Program-made: the position numbers and the translations under genes
Notes under the pieces: generated by a model
What the model was told of the DNA's origin: nothing
Databases searched by the model: none
The model's input: only the letters and a program-made list of their open reading frames with translations
Shown: in pieces, positions 8,020 through 16,391 of the stretch
How the letters are laid out: each line of letters starts with the position of its first letter
Position numbering within the stretch: position 1 is the first letter of the stretch
Assembly (NCBI RefSeq): GCF_035762905.1
Contig: NZ_DASUCC010000130.1
Span: 1-64,000, forward strand
Direction: 5' to 3'
Length of the DNA stretch: 64,000 nucleotides
DNA from: DASYTH01 sp035762905
Lineage (GTDB): Bacteria > Actinomycetota > Actinomycetes > Mycobacteriales > Pseudonocardiaceae

Positions 8020-9857
8020 CACTCCCCCATCCCCGATGCCGCGCGGCGGCGCAACCGTCCGTCCGCGCAACATGCGATCAAAGCGCCGGCATACCCGGCG
8101 AGCGCCGTCGCCCCGGGTCCGCACCCACCGTCCACCCACTCGGACCCGTCAGCACATAATCGGCTGCGCACACCACCGCGCCCGGTCACGGCGAACAACC
8201 GCCCGCTCACGCCGGCCAACGAGATCACGTCGGCGGCGTCACCGGCGCACCGCCAGGCCCCGGCGTCGTGCGGCGTGGCCAGGGGCACCGACCACAGCAC
8301 GCCGTCCGCCGTCACGGCGAACAAACTCTGGTAGCACACCGCTATGTCGATCGTGCCGGCCGGAACGCGGCAGAACGGCTCCCAGGGTGCCGGCTCGGAC
8401 AGCGGTTCACGGAAGGCCACCGTGTCGTCGCCGAACAGGCCGTACAGGCCGACCGGGCAGCCCACGATGGCCTCGCGCGGTGCGGCCACGGACCGCAGAC
8501 CGGGTGCGGTGTCCACGGTCCGCCAGGCGAGGTTCTGTGCGCAGTAGTCCCGGGTGGTCAGCGCGCCACTCCCGGTCACCCCGAACAGCCGGTGCTCGCA
8601 GGCCGCCAACGCACGGATCCCCGCGCTGGAGCCGATGTCCTCCCAGTCCTCGGACACCGCGGTCGGCGCCGCCAGCCGGTCCACGACGTTGGCGGTGATC
8701 CGGGCCACGATCGGATCCCCCAGCCGGTTGGCCCAGTTCACGGTGGCGGCGTTGAACACCGTGCCGCGGCCGCGCCGGAAGATGCCCATCGTGGCGTGCC
8801 CGCCCTGCCCGTAGCGGCGCCAGTGCCGCAGGTCGGCCGTTGCCAGCACGACGAAATCCGGCGGGGTGCCGTCCCGGCCGGTGACCCGCGGCACCCCGTC
8901 GAGCTCCTCGAAGTCCGCGGCGTCGGTCTCATAGCCGACCGCTCCGGTGGCGAACTCCTGCCCGTCGCACAGTCCGGTGCCCTCGAACACCCAGTGCTGC
9001 GCGAACCGTGCCGTGTAGCCGGCCGTATCGACCTGGGCCATGTCCTCCCAGCAGCCGGCGCCACGGCGGAAACTCACGCCGGTCATGCTGTTCTCCGCGC
9101 GGTTGACGGGCGCGCTGGACCACTCGACCGTCGTCCGGTTCGGGTGGACCGCCGCAACCGGATCGCGCACCGCGTCGCGGTAGCAGATCATCGTGCGCAG
9201 GTCGTCGGAGAACCGCACCTGCCACCAGCAGGTGTTGCCGGTGAAGAACGCGAGGTTGCCGCCGGCATCGACGAATGCCTCGACGCTGTCGCGCATCTCC
9301 CACGACCAGTACTCGTCGTGGCCGGCGCAGATCAGCAGCCGGTAGGAGTCCAGGGCGGCGGCGCCGGTGTGCAGGTCAAGGGCCGAGCAGTACTCCACCG
9401 TCCGGCCGGTGGCCGAAAGCCAGCGGTAGAACGGCAAGTCCCAGCCGCCGGCGGTCACCGGACCGCCGCCGGGCCGGTCGAACCGCACCCGCACCGCCCG
9501 GTCCGGCTGCTCGGTCAGATACAGCCCCTGACCGGGCACCCCGAGGTGGTTGTACGCCTCCCAGGTCGGGAACGGCACCGAGACCAGGATCGCGGCGGTG
9601 GAACCGGGATCGGCCGGGCGCACCACGAAGTGCGGCCGGCTCCGCTCGTCGTCGTCATCCCCGAACTCGGCGCGATAGAGCGAGCTCGGCCACGGCGCCC
9701 GTATCGTCCACTTCGGACCCGCGGCGATTCCGGTATGCACCGCGGTTCCGGTCGCGACGTCACGGATGGACACCGGAACCCGGCCGGGCGGCAGGCAGAA
9801 GTCGAGTAGGTCGCCCTGGCGTACGGAGGTGTGCGCGGCATAGGCCCCTACCGTCAT
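8019..9857 (-). CDS. N,N-dimethylformamidase large-subunit-like protein with C-terminal propeller-like repeats
   Basis: A 612-residue protein of the DMFase beta-subunit family. The catalytic region has PTWEAYNHLGVPG, AGHDEYWSWEMRD and FFTGNTCWWQV. In characterised DMFase a mononuclear iron is bound by two Tyr and one Glu, and the H-x-E-Y-W motif carries that Glu and an adjacent His; both are kept here. The last 190 residues form about four repeats of a blade-like unit (LFGVTGSGALTTR, LFAVTADGVLWSV, LFAVTGRGGVRSR), probably a small propeller that could bind sugar. This extension is absent from the second DMFase-like protein at 19.4 kb. The ATG overlaps the glycosyltransferase stop (ATGA). The real substrate is unlikely to be dimethylformamide; an N-formyl or N-acyl amino sugar is a guess. 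Confidence 0.75.
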   Translation of the reverse strand: MTVGAYAAHTSVRQGDLLDFCLPPGRVPVSIRDVATGTAVHTGIAAGPKWTIRAPWPSSLYRAEFGDDDDERSRPHFVVRPADPGSTAAILVSVPFPTWEAYNHLGVPGQGLYLTEQPDRAVRVRFDRPGGGPVTAGGWDLPFYRWLSATGRTVEYCSALDLHTGAAALDSYRLLICAGHDEYWSWEMRDSVEAFVDAGGNLAFFTGNTCWWQVRFSDDLRTMICYRDAVRDPVAAVHPNRTTVEWSSAPVNRAENSMTGVSFRRGAGCWEDMAQVDTAGYTARFAQHWVFEGTGLCDGQEFATGAVGYETDAADFEELDGVPRVTGRDGTPPDFVVLATADLRHWRRYGQGGHATMGIFRRGRGTVFNAATVNWANRLGDPIVARITANVVDRLAAPTAVSEDWEDIGSSAGIRALAACEHRLFGVTGSGALTTRDYCAQNLAWRTVDTAPGLRSVAAPREAIVGCPVGLYGLFGDDTVAFREPLSEPAPWEPFCRVPAGTIDIAVCYQSLFAVTADGVLWSVPLATPHDAGAWRCAGDAADVISLAGVSGRLFAVTGRGGVRSRLCADGSEWVDGGCGPGATALAGYAGALIACCADGRLRRRAASGMGE

Positions 9858-11035
9858 CGAGACGGCTCCGGGTCCGGTTGCCACGGCCCGGACAGCCGCC
9901 CATATCCATACCCCGCTCGCCAGCTCAACGGCTCCAGGTGGGCGTTGAACGGCGCGCCGCCGTCGTCGACCATCGGCGGGCGCGGATGGTCCAGGTGCAG
10001 GAACGGGTCGGTGAAGCGCCGCACCGGGCCGTGCAGTTCGAGCCGGGCCAGCAGGTCGTCGTCCTCACCGCCCCAGCCGGCGAATCGTTCGTCCATGCCG
10101 CCCACCCGGTCGTACGCGTCCCGAGTGATCCACATGCAGGCGCCGGGCGGCCGAACGAGCACCAGGGATCGCAACACGTCGAGTGGCACGTCGGGTTCGC
10201 CACCGGCCACCCGGTCCCGGATCGCGCGGTGGCTCGCCGCGGCGTCCAGCGAGAACATGTTGACGTAGGGCAGATGCGCGTGCCCGTCGGCCACCAGGCG
10301 TTCCCGGTTGCGCGCCACGAAATCGCGGTCGGCGAGGATGTCGGCGTCGAGAATGCACAGGTAGCGGGCATTGCCGGCACTGTTCGCCACGCCGACGTTG
10401 CAGGCCCAGGACTTGTTGAACGGCCCGTCGTAGGGCAGGAAGAGGTACCGGTCCACCAGTGGATCCACGACCTCGCGCCACCGCGGTTGCTCGTCGGTCT
10501 CAACCAGGGTCACCGCGACCGGCCAGGTCTGGTCCCGCAGTGCCATCAGGCAGGCCAGGAGATTACGCACCCGGGAGCCACCGACACTGTCCCGCAACGA
10601 GATCACGACGAGCACGTCCGGCTCGCCGGACGGCCGGTGCGGGCGGCGCGCCGCCCATTCCCGCAGCAGGGCGAGGTCGACCGGCTCCGCGTCCGGCCGG
10701 TATCCCGGACCGTGGTGGTAGTCGATGCGGATCGCGGCCGCGGCCCGGTCCAACTCGGCGAGGACCGGTGCGAGCCGCTCCGGGCGACCCGCGAGCACCT
10801 CGGCCAGTTCCCGGCGCAGCGGCACCTCGGCGGCAATGTTCCCGGGCCGCGCGGTGAGCCGGCGATAAGCCGGCTCGGCGGCCGTTCCGGCCACGAGATC
10901 ACGCACGTGTCCGGCCACGGCCAGGTAGTACGGCCGGCTTTCCTCCCAATAGTCCACTGCGATTTCGGCTACGGCCGGATCAAAGGCCAGCACCACATAA
11001 CGAACCAGACGATCCGCCAACGCCTCGGCCTGCAT
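9854..11035 (-). CDS. Family 2 type glycosyltransferase
   Basis: A 393-residue protein. After about 140 mostly helical residues comes a GT-A fold: DVLVVISLRDSVGGSRVRNLLACL, then FNKSWACNVGVANSAGNARYLCILDADI with the acidic metal-binding motif, then GGMDERFAGWGGEDDDLLARL, the acceptor-side ED motif of chondroitin-synthase/galactosyltransferase-like enzymes. ATG at 11035 is preceded by GGGGGA. It is coupled to the DMFase-like gene by an ATGA overlap and follows the DUF1349 gene by 20 bp. It probably attaches a sugar to the island's product or to a cell-surface carrier. Confidence 0.8.
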   Translation of the reverse strand: MQAEALADRLVRYVVLAFDPAVAEIAVDYWEESRPYYLAVAGHVRDLVAGTAAEPAYRRLTARPGNIAAEVPLRRELAEVLAGRPERLAPVLAELDRAAAAIRIDYHHGPGYRPDAEPVDLALLREWAARRPHRPSGEPDVLVVISLRDSVGGSRVRNLLACLMALRDQTWPVAVTLVETDEQPRWREVVDPLVDRYLFLPYDGPFNKSWACNVGVANSAGNARYLCILDADILADRDFVARNRERLVADGHAHLPYVNMFSLDAAASHRAIRDRVAGGEPDVPLDVLRSLVLVRPPGACMWITRDAYDRVGGMDERFAGWGGEDDDLLARLELHGPVRRFTDPFLHLDHPRPPMVDDGGAPFNAHLEPLSWRAGYGYGRLSGPWQPDPEPSR

Positions 11036-11055
11036 TTTTCCCCCAAGGTCATCGA

Positions 11056-11592
11056 TCAGCGCGGCTCGATGGCCAAATCGCGAAATGTGACGGAGAAGCC
11101 GTCCCCTTCCGGCGCGGCGCACATGACGCCGACGTGGGCCTCCCGACCCGCCGGCAGGTACACCAACGACGCCAGGTCGTAGCCCGCCCCGTCGAGCGAG
11201 TAGTGCACCTCGACCGCCTCGCTCTTGCGCTGCAGCCGCAGCCACAGGGTGGCCGTGCCCTCGGGCAGCGTGGCGAATGCCCAGTTGGAATGGCCGATCG
11301 TGACGACGGTGCTCAGGCGCAACTGCCCGTCGAACAGTTCGACGCCCGCCTTGAGCCAGTGATCGTCATCCACCCAGGCCATGACACCGGCCTGGTCGTA
11401 CTGATCCCGGTAGTTCCCGTCGATCCGGACGGACACGGTGACGTCGCCGGAAACCGACTCCCCATAGATGTGTCCACTGGCCCGCACGTAGCCATAGCCG
11501 GTCGTGTGCCAGAAATCGGTATGATCATCGGCCCTGGCCTCGAGCACGCCCGCATCGTCCGCCCACTGCTTTGGCTCGTTGCGCCAGTGCAT
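11056..11592 (-). CDS. DUF1349 concanavalin-like protein
   Basis: A 178-residue beta-rich protein. Residues such as DFWHTTGYGYVRASGHIYG, DQYDQAGVMAWVDDDHWLKAGVE and RLQRKSEAVEVHYSLDG match the DUF1349 (regulation of enolase type) jelly-roll family, which resembles carbohydrate-binding lectin folds. There is no signal peptide. ATG at 11592 was chosen because the frame upstream reads as non-protein. It leads the four- or five-gene minus-strand operon and is divergent from the hydrolase/aminotransferase fusion, so the intervening 105 bp must hold both promoters. A sugar-recognition role is inferred. Confidence 0.75.
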   Translation of the reverse strand: MHWRNEPKQWADDAGVLEARADDHTDFWHTTGYGYVRASGHIYGESVSGDVTVSVRIDGNYRDQYDQAGVMAWVDDDHWLKAGVELFDGQLRLSTVVTIGHSNWAFATLPEGTATLWLRLQRKSEAVEVHYSLDGAGYDLASLVYLPAGREAHVGVMCAAPEGDGFSVTFRDLAIEPR

Positions 11593-11697
11593 TGCGGCAC
11601 GATAACACCCTCTGAATCGAACTGACAAGCGTCGAATCTGCTTGACAACACCGCTGCGACGTGGGCTAATTCGTCGAACGACGTGGGGGTTTCCGCA

Positions 11698-13770
11698 GTG
11701 CAACGAGACCGAGTCGATGAGCTGCTGCGCGCCCTGCCGGTGGAGCGTGTCCGGGGCGCACCGCTGCGGGCGGTCGTCGCCCGGCTCATCGCGGCGCGTC
11801 CGGCCCGCCTGGTGGTCACCAGTGTCCACACGAGACAGAGCGATGGCCTGTGCCGGGAGCAGTACGTGCTGCGGCACGAGCACCGCGACTCGATCAAGGC
11901 CACCCTGCTGCGCCCGCCGGACCCGGCGGATCGGCCGGCAATCCTTGTGTGTCAGGGGCGAAACGCGCGACTGGACCAGGTGACCGGCGAGCAGCCGCCC
12001 GACTACCCGGACCGCAACGTGGCCGAACAGCTGGCCCGTGCCGGGTTCGTCACGCTGACCCTGGACTACGGCCTGGCCGGCGGTCTGCCCGCGGAGTCGT
12101 TGCGGGGCCGCAACGAGGCGGTGGTGCTCGCCCAGGCGCTGGAGCTGGGCGGGCGGTCCCTGCTCGGCGCGCTGGTCGAGGATGCCGTCGCCGGGCTCGA
12201 CTGGCTGGCCGGTCGCCAAGGGGTGGACCGTGACCACATTGGACTGTTCGGGCACAGCCTCGGCGCCGCGGTCGCCCTACACACCGCGCTGGTGCACGAC
12301 CGGCCGCTGCCGGTGAGCGCGGCGAGCCATCTCGGCGGCTACCCGACGCTGTTCGGCCGGCTGCTGACCCTCGGCGAGGGCGCCGCGCTGCCCGGCATCC
12401 TGCGGCACGCCGACCTCGCCGACCTGTACGGCGCGCTCGCGCCGGCCCCGCTGCAACTCCAGTACGGCCTCGACGATCCGAACCTCGACCGCTCCGACGC
12501 GGCAGCCGCGGGCGAGGTCGTCGGCAAGCACTACGCCGACGTCGAGGCGGCCGACCGGGTCGAGGTGCTCGCCCTGCCCATGGGACACGGCAGCGGGATT
12601 CCCCAGGCTGCCGAGTTCTTCACCCGGGCCTTCGCAAGGGAGGAACCCGGCGTCTCGGTGCCCGCCGCCCGGATCGTGTTCGACCCGGTGGCACGCGTGG
12701 AGATCGCCGAGCGGATCGACCGGGCACTGGCCTCCGGTGCGCTGACGCTCGGCCCGTTCGGGCGGCGGTTCGAGGAACTGGCCGCCCCGTGGACCGGCCG
12801 GCCGACCGCCGCGGTGTGCTCCGGCTCGGCCGCGCTGGAGATCGCCTGCCGGATCGTCGGGGTGGCCGGACGGACGGTTCTCGTGCCGGTCAACACCTTC
12901 TTCGCCACCGCGGCATCCGCGGTGCGGGCCGGCGCCACGGTCGACTTCGTCGACATGGAGCCGGACGGGCTCGGCATGGATCCGGACGCCCTGGCCGTCG
13001 CACTGTCCACACAGGACGACGTGGCCGCCGTGGTCCCGGTGCACATCGCCGGTGTGGTGTCGCCGGCCCTGCGCGACCTGTTGGACCGGTGCGCGGCCGA
13101 CGGGATCGCGGTGATCGAGGACGCGGCGCACGCGGTCGGCAGCACGCTGGCCGGCCGCCCGGCCGGCGCCTTCGGCCGGCTCGCCGCGTTCTCCTTGTAT
13201 CCCACCAAGGTGATCACCAGCGCGGAGGGCGGAATGCTCGCCTGCGCGACGGCCGAGGATCTCGACGAGGCGCGCCGGTACCGCGATCAGGGCAAGCTGT
13301 CCTTCGAGACCAACGTGCACGGCAGTCTCGGCAGCAACTGGCGGATGAGCGAGCCGCACGCGGCGATCGGCATCGCGCACCTGGAACGGCTCGAGGCGAT
13401 GCTCGACGAGCGCCGCCGGCTGGCCGCCTGGTACGACGAGCAGCTGCCGTCCGTGCCGCGGATCCGCCCCTACCCGGTCCCGGCCGGCGTGCGCAGCAAC
13501 TACTACAAGTACGTGGCGCTGCTCGACGAGGAGGTGTCCCGTCCGGACCTGAAGCGGCGGCTTCGCGAGCGGCACCGGGTGGCGCTCGCCGGCGAGGTGT
13601 ACGACACGCTGCTCTCCGAACAGCCGTACTTCGCCGATGCCTTCGCCGGCCGGGTGTTCGGGCATGCGGCGTGGTTCGCGCGGCACCACGTCTGCCTGCC
13701 GCTGTTCAACGGCATGACCGAACGCCAGCAGCGGACCGTCGTGGCCGCCCTGCGCGAGGAGCTGTCGTGA
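11698..13770 (+). CDS. Alpha/beta-hydrolase fused to a DegT/DnrJ/EryC1/StrS aminotransferase
   Basis: A 690-residue two-domain protein. Residues about 1-315 are an alpha/beta-hydrolase with nucleophile Ser187 in FGHSLGAAVAL and a likely catalytic His in LPMGHGSG. Residues about 325-690 are a complete DegT-family PLP enzyme: VCSGSAALEIACRI, VIEDAAHAVGS, Schiff-base Lys504 in SLYPTKVITSAEGG, and NWRMSEPHAAIGIAHL. I find no stop or frameshift between them. GTG at 11698 has GGGGG about 8 bp upstream; GTG at 11683 is an alternative. DegT enzymes transaminate keto-sugars or keto-cyclitols. A hydrolase partner in one chain is unusual and could unmask the carbonyl substrate or release a protecting acyl group. 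Confidence 0.8.
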   Translation: MQRDRVDELLRALPVERVRGAPLRAVVARLIAARPARLVVTSVHTRQSDGLCREQYVLRHEHRDSIKATLLRPPDPADRPAILVCQGRNARLDQVTGEQPPDYPDRNVAEQLARAGFVTLTLDYGLAGGLPAESLRGRNEAVVLAQALELGGRSLLGALVEDAVAGLDWLAGRQGVDRDHIGLFGHSLGAAVALHTALVHDRPLPVSAASHLGGYPTLFGRLLTLGEGAALPGILRHADLADLYGALAPAPLQLQYGLDDPNLDRSDAAAAGEVVGKHYADVEAADRVEVLALPMGHGSGIPQAAEFFTRAFAREEPGVSVPAARIVFDPVARVEIAERIDRALASGALTLGPFGRRFEELAAPWTGRPTAAVCSGSAALEIACRIVGVAGRTVLVPVNTFFATAASAVRAGATVDFVDMEPDGLGMDPDALAVALSTQDDVAAVVPVHIAGVVSPALRDLLDRCAADGIAVIEDAAHAVGSTLAGRPAGAFGRLAAFSLYPTKVITSAEGGMLACATAEDLDEARRYRDQGKLSFETNVHGSLGSNWRMSEPHAAIGIAHLERLEAMLDERRRLAAWYDEQLPSVPRIRPYPVPAGVRSNYYKYVALLDEEVSRPDLKRRLRERHRVALAGEVYDTLLSEQPYFADAFAGRVFGHAAWFARHHVCLPLFNGMTERQQRTVVAALREELS

Positions 13771-14022
13771 GCGGAAGCGAGGCCGCGGTGCCGGCTGGAC
13801 TGAGCAGCAGCGCAGCCGCGAGGAACGAGCGGCGAGCAGCGCACGAAGGAAGCCGGCGCCAGCAGCGGCCGAGCGGAAGCGAACCATGGGCACCGTGAGC
13901 GGAAGCGAGGCCGCGGTGCCGGCTGGACCGAGCAGCAGCGCAGCCGCGCGGAACGAGCGGCGAGCAGCGCACGAGGGAAGCCGGCGCCAGCAGCGGCCGA
14001 CCGGAAGCGAACCATCCAACAC
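13767..14022 (+). repeat. Tandem duplication, 128-bp period
   Basis: Two nearly identical units begin at 13767 and 13895, each starting GTGAGCGGAAGCGAGGCCGC. The first unit starts within the stop codon of the aminotransferase fusion. A shorter series of about 27 bp built on CGAACCATCCAACACCGCGAG follows at 14005-14060 and runs into the 76-bp element. The units are rich in AGC/GCG trinucleotides. I see no credible reading frame. Confidence 0.85.
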
Positions 14023-14058
14023 CGCGAGCGCGAGCGAACCATCCAACACCGCGAGCGG

Positions 14059-14134
14059 GAGCGAACCATTGAACACTGCCCCGGCGCCGAGCTTGCGAGG
14101 CGGCGGGGTTCGACGGCACCGAGCTTGCGAGGTG
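14059..14134 (+). repeat. 76-bp intercistronic repeat (family 2), copy 1, carrying a ribosome binding site
   Basis: This block matches 38739-38814 (opposite strand) at 71 of 76 positions by direct comparison. Both copies end in GAGGTG, and a start codon follows exactly 5 bases later, here the ATG at 14140. Inside are two copies of a CACCGAGC(T/C)TGCGAGG-like unit. The repeat therefore appears to supply the Shine-Dalgarno sequence of the downstream gene. Confidence 0.8.
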
Positions 14135-14139
14135 CCGTC

Positions 14140-15303
14140 ATGAGACCCGCGCCGGGCGCGGCGGGTGTCCTACGGTGTTTCCGCGGTGGCCGGTGGTACG
14201 AGTCGGCGGACACCACGGCGGTCGTCGGCGGTTTGCGGGTGTGCCTGGCGCCGGAGATCATGCTGCGGGGCGACGCCAGGAAGGCGCCGGCCGGCCCGTT
14301 GCGCATGGCCGGCGCCGCCCGGCGCGAGATCCTGCGCCGCGCGGTGTCGTCGTTCCGCGACGGGGCACCGGTGGTCGGCGGGATCGGTGCCCAGGACCCG
14401 GCCGGCTTCGCGGCGTCCCTCGGTGAGATCGTCGGCCTGCCGGAGTCACTGGTGTGGCGGTGGTGCGATCTGCTGGCCGCCTCGATAGCGGAGTTGGCCG
14501 AGGTCGCACCCGATCGGCACAGTACGTTGGTCTGGTTACCCGGCAACACGTTCACCTGTCTGGTGGCGGTCGCCGAGGCGGTGCTGCGCGGCTCGGTGGT
14601 GGTCGTTCGGCCGAGCAACCGGGAGCCGCTGTCCAGCGCTCGGTTCGTCGCCGCGCTGTTGGACGCCGGCTGGCCGGCCGATCGGATTCGCTTCTGTCCC
14701 ACCGAGACCGCGATGCTCGACCCGCTGATCCGGCTTACCGACCGGCAGATCGTCTACGGCGGGGAGACCGTGGGGGCTGCCGTCAGCGATGTGTCCACTG
14801 TGGAGTTTCGCGGTCCCGGCCGGGCCTGCGCGATCGTCGCGGCGGACACGGATCCGGATCACACGGCGGCGTGGCTGGCCGGCCTTGTCGCCGCGGACTC
14901 GGGCCGGTTCTGCACCAACGTGTGCACGATCGCGTGCCTCGGCGACCCGGCGGCGCTGACGAACCGGCTCGGCGCGCTGCTGGACGGCATCGAACTGGCG
15001 GCCGACCCGCGCTGGCCGGTCGGCTGGGTGAGCGAGCGAACGGCCGACCGCACCGCGGACTTCGTCGCCGGCCGGACAACGGCCGCCGACCGGCGGCTGA
15101 CCACGCGCGAACTCGTCGTGCACTCCGGCGGCCGCACGTTCCTCGCGCCCACGCTGCTGCGGCTGCCGTCGCCGGCCGGACACCCGCTGGCCGGCTGCGA
15201 GCTTCCGTTCCCGTTCGCGTCCGTGGTCGCCGCCGACGAGCCGGCCGTCCAGCGGCTCGTCGCCCGGTCCCGGTTCGTCTACCGCACGGGAGTCTCCGCA
15301 TGA
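14140..15303 (+). CDS. Acyl-CoA/acyl-carrier reductase of the aldehyde dehydrogenase superfamily (LuxC-like)
   Basis: A 387-residue ALDH-fold protein. LPGNTFTCLVAVAEAVLRG and VVVRPSNREPLSSARF match the nucleotide-binding half, and a catalytic Cys is expected at C258 or C262 (RFCTNVCTIAC). Size and motifs resemble LuxC-type reductases that turn an acyl thioester or acyl adenylate into an aldehyde. The next gene, overlapping by ATGA, encodes an adenylate-forming ligase, the same partnership as LuxC/LuxE. ATG at 14140 is preferred to the upstream TTG because GAGGTG from the 76-bp repeat is correctly spaced. Leu133 is TTA (14536-14538). A ligase/reductase pair could release an aldehyde for transamination by the DegT enzymes. 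Confidence 0.65.
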   Translation: MRPAPGAAGVLRCFRGGRWYESADTTAVVGGLRVCLAPEIMLRGDARKAPAGPLRMAGAARREILRRAVSSFRDGAPVVGGIGAQDPAGFAASLGEIVGLPESLVWRWCDLLAASIAELAEVAPDRHSTLVWLPGNTFTCLVAVAEAVLRGSVVVVRPSNREPLSSARFVAALLDAGWPADRIRFCPTETAMLDPLIRLTDRQIVYGGETVGAAVSDVSTVEFRGPGRACAIVAADTDPDHTAAWLAGLVAADSGRFCTNVCTIACLGDPAALTNRLGALLDGIELAADPRWPVGWVSERTADRTADFVAGRTTAADRRLTTRELVVHSGGRTFLAPTLLRLPSPAGHPLAGCELPFPFASVVAADEPAVQRLVARSRFVYRTGVSA

Positions 15304-16391
15304 CGGTCCCGCGACCCGAACCGCCGCTCATGGACGCCATGCGGGACCTGGTACCGCCGCTGCGCCACGACCGCGACGACTGGACCCGCCGCATGATGCG
15401 CTGGCACTTCTCGGCGGAGACCGGATCCCCGTTCTGGCTGCGCCGAAAGACCGAGCTGCCGTTCGATCCCGTTCGCGACGTGACCGAGTACGCCGCGCTG
15501 GAACTGTTCGGCTACTTCGACAAGACCGCGCTGCGCTCCGCACGGGCACGTGACCTGCTGCCCAAGGGATTCGCCGGCCGGCCGTTCCGGGTGATGGAGA
15601 CCGGCGGCACGACCGGCCCGCCCTGCCGGGTCGTCGACGTGACCAGGGGTCGCTATGACGTGGCGATGTACCGGGCGATGCTGACCGCCCGCGGCCTTGC
15701 GGGCGGCGACGTGCTGGCGATGACGCCGAGCGGGCCGCACGCCTACGGGCATTTCGTCGCCCGACTCGCCGACAGCTGGGCCGGTGCCGTGCACTTCATC
15801 GACTTCGACCCGCGTTGGGTGAAGAAGTCCCTGCTCGGCCGCGGAAACGCGCGCGACTACGTTGGGCACCTGATCGAACAGACGACCGTGCTGCTCGGCG
15901 CCGAAGGTCCCGACCTGCTGTTCACCACGTCCCGGCTGCTCCTCGAACTCGCCGCCGAGCTGCCGAAACCGCTTGCCGCCTACGGGGTCCGCGCCGTGTG
16001 CACCGGCGGCACGTCCTGCTCGCGGGAGGAGGTCCGGTACCTGCGCGCGGAGCACCTCGACGGCGTGCAGTGGATCGACACCTACGGCAACACCCTGATG
16101 GGACATGCCCTGCAGGCGGACCGGCCGGACGGCACGCACAGCTATCACCTCCCGCCGCCGCTGGCCTTCATCGAGGTGGTCGACCCGGTACGGCCGCAGC
16201 GCCGGGTGGCCACCGGCGAGCGCGGCCGGGTGCTGGTGAACACGCTGCTGGAAGACCTGTTCATCCCCAACCTGCTCGAGCGGGACAGCGTGCTCCGGGT
16301 GGGTCCGCACGAGTGGTTCCCCTGGGACGGCGTGGCCGATGTCCAGCCGTACGCCGACGACGAGACCGAAGCGACAGAAGGCGTCTACTGA
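15300..16391 (+). CDS. Adenylate-forming ligase of the phenylacetate-CoA ligase/LuxE type
   Basis: A 363-residue protein. It has the phosphate-binding loop METGGTTGPPCRVVD, later VCTGGTSCSREEVRYL, DTYGNTLMG and ERGRVLVNTLLED, in the order seen in short phenylacetate-CoA ligase and LuxE proteins. The usual large C-terminal lid domain is reduced, consistent with LuxE-like enzymes that transfer an acyl group to a protein rather than to CoA. ATG overlaps the reductase stop (ATGA), and its own stop overlaps the transporter start (TGATG), so the three are tightly coupled. It should activate a carboxylate for the reductase; the acid is unknown. Confidence 0.75.
   Translation: MTVPRPEPPLMDAMRDLVPPLRHDRDDWTRRMMRWHFSAETGSPFWLRRKTELPFDPVRDVTEYAALELFGYFDKTALRSARARDLLPKGFAGRPFRVMETGGTTGPPCRVVDVTRGRYDVAMYRAMLTARGLAGGDVLAMTPSGPHAYGHFVARLADSWAGAVHFIDFDPRWVKKSLLGRGNARDYVGHLIEQTTVLLGAEGPDLLFTTSRLLLELAAELPKPLAAYGVRAVCTGGTSCSREEVRYLRAEHLDGVQWIDTYGNTLMGHALQADRPDGTHSYHLPPPLAFIEVVDPVRPQRRVATGERGRVLVNTLLEDLFIPNLLERDSVLRVGPHEWFPWDGVADVQPYADDETEATEGVY

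Noticed and set aside
13767..14022. Possible CRISPR array or coding repeat protein
   Set aside because: Units are 128 bp with no spacer-repeat alternation, there are no cas genes, and all frames across the array are low complexity.
12277..14076. Long antisense frame of about 600 residues opposite the hydrolase-aminotransferase fusion and the repeat array
   Set aside because: Composition is Arg/Gly/His-rich with no family motif. It mirrors codon bias of the real gene, and the repeated MVRFRS-like units come from the tandem DNA repeat.
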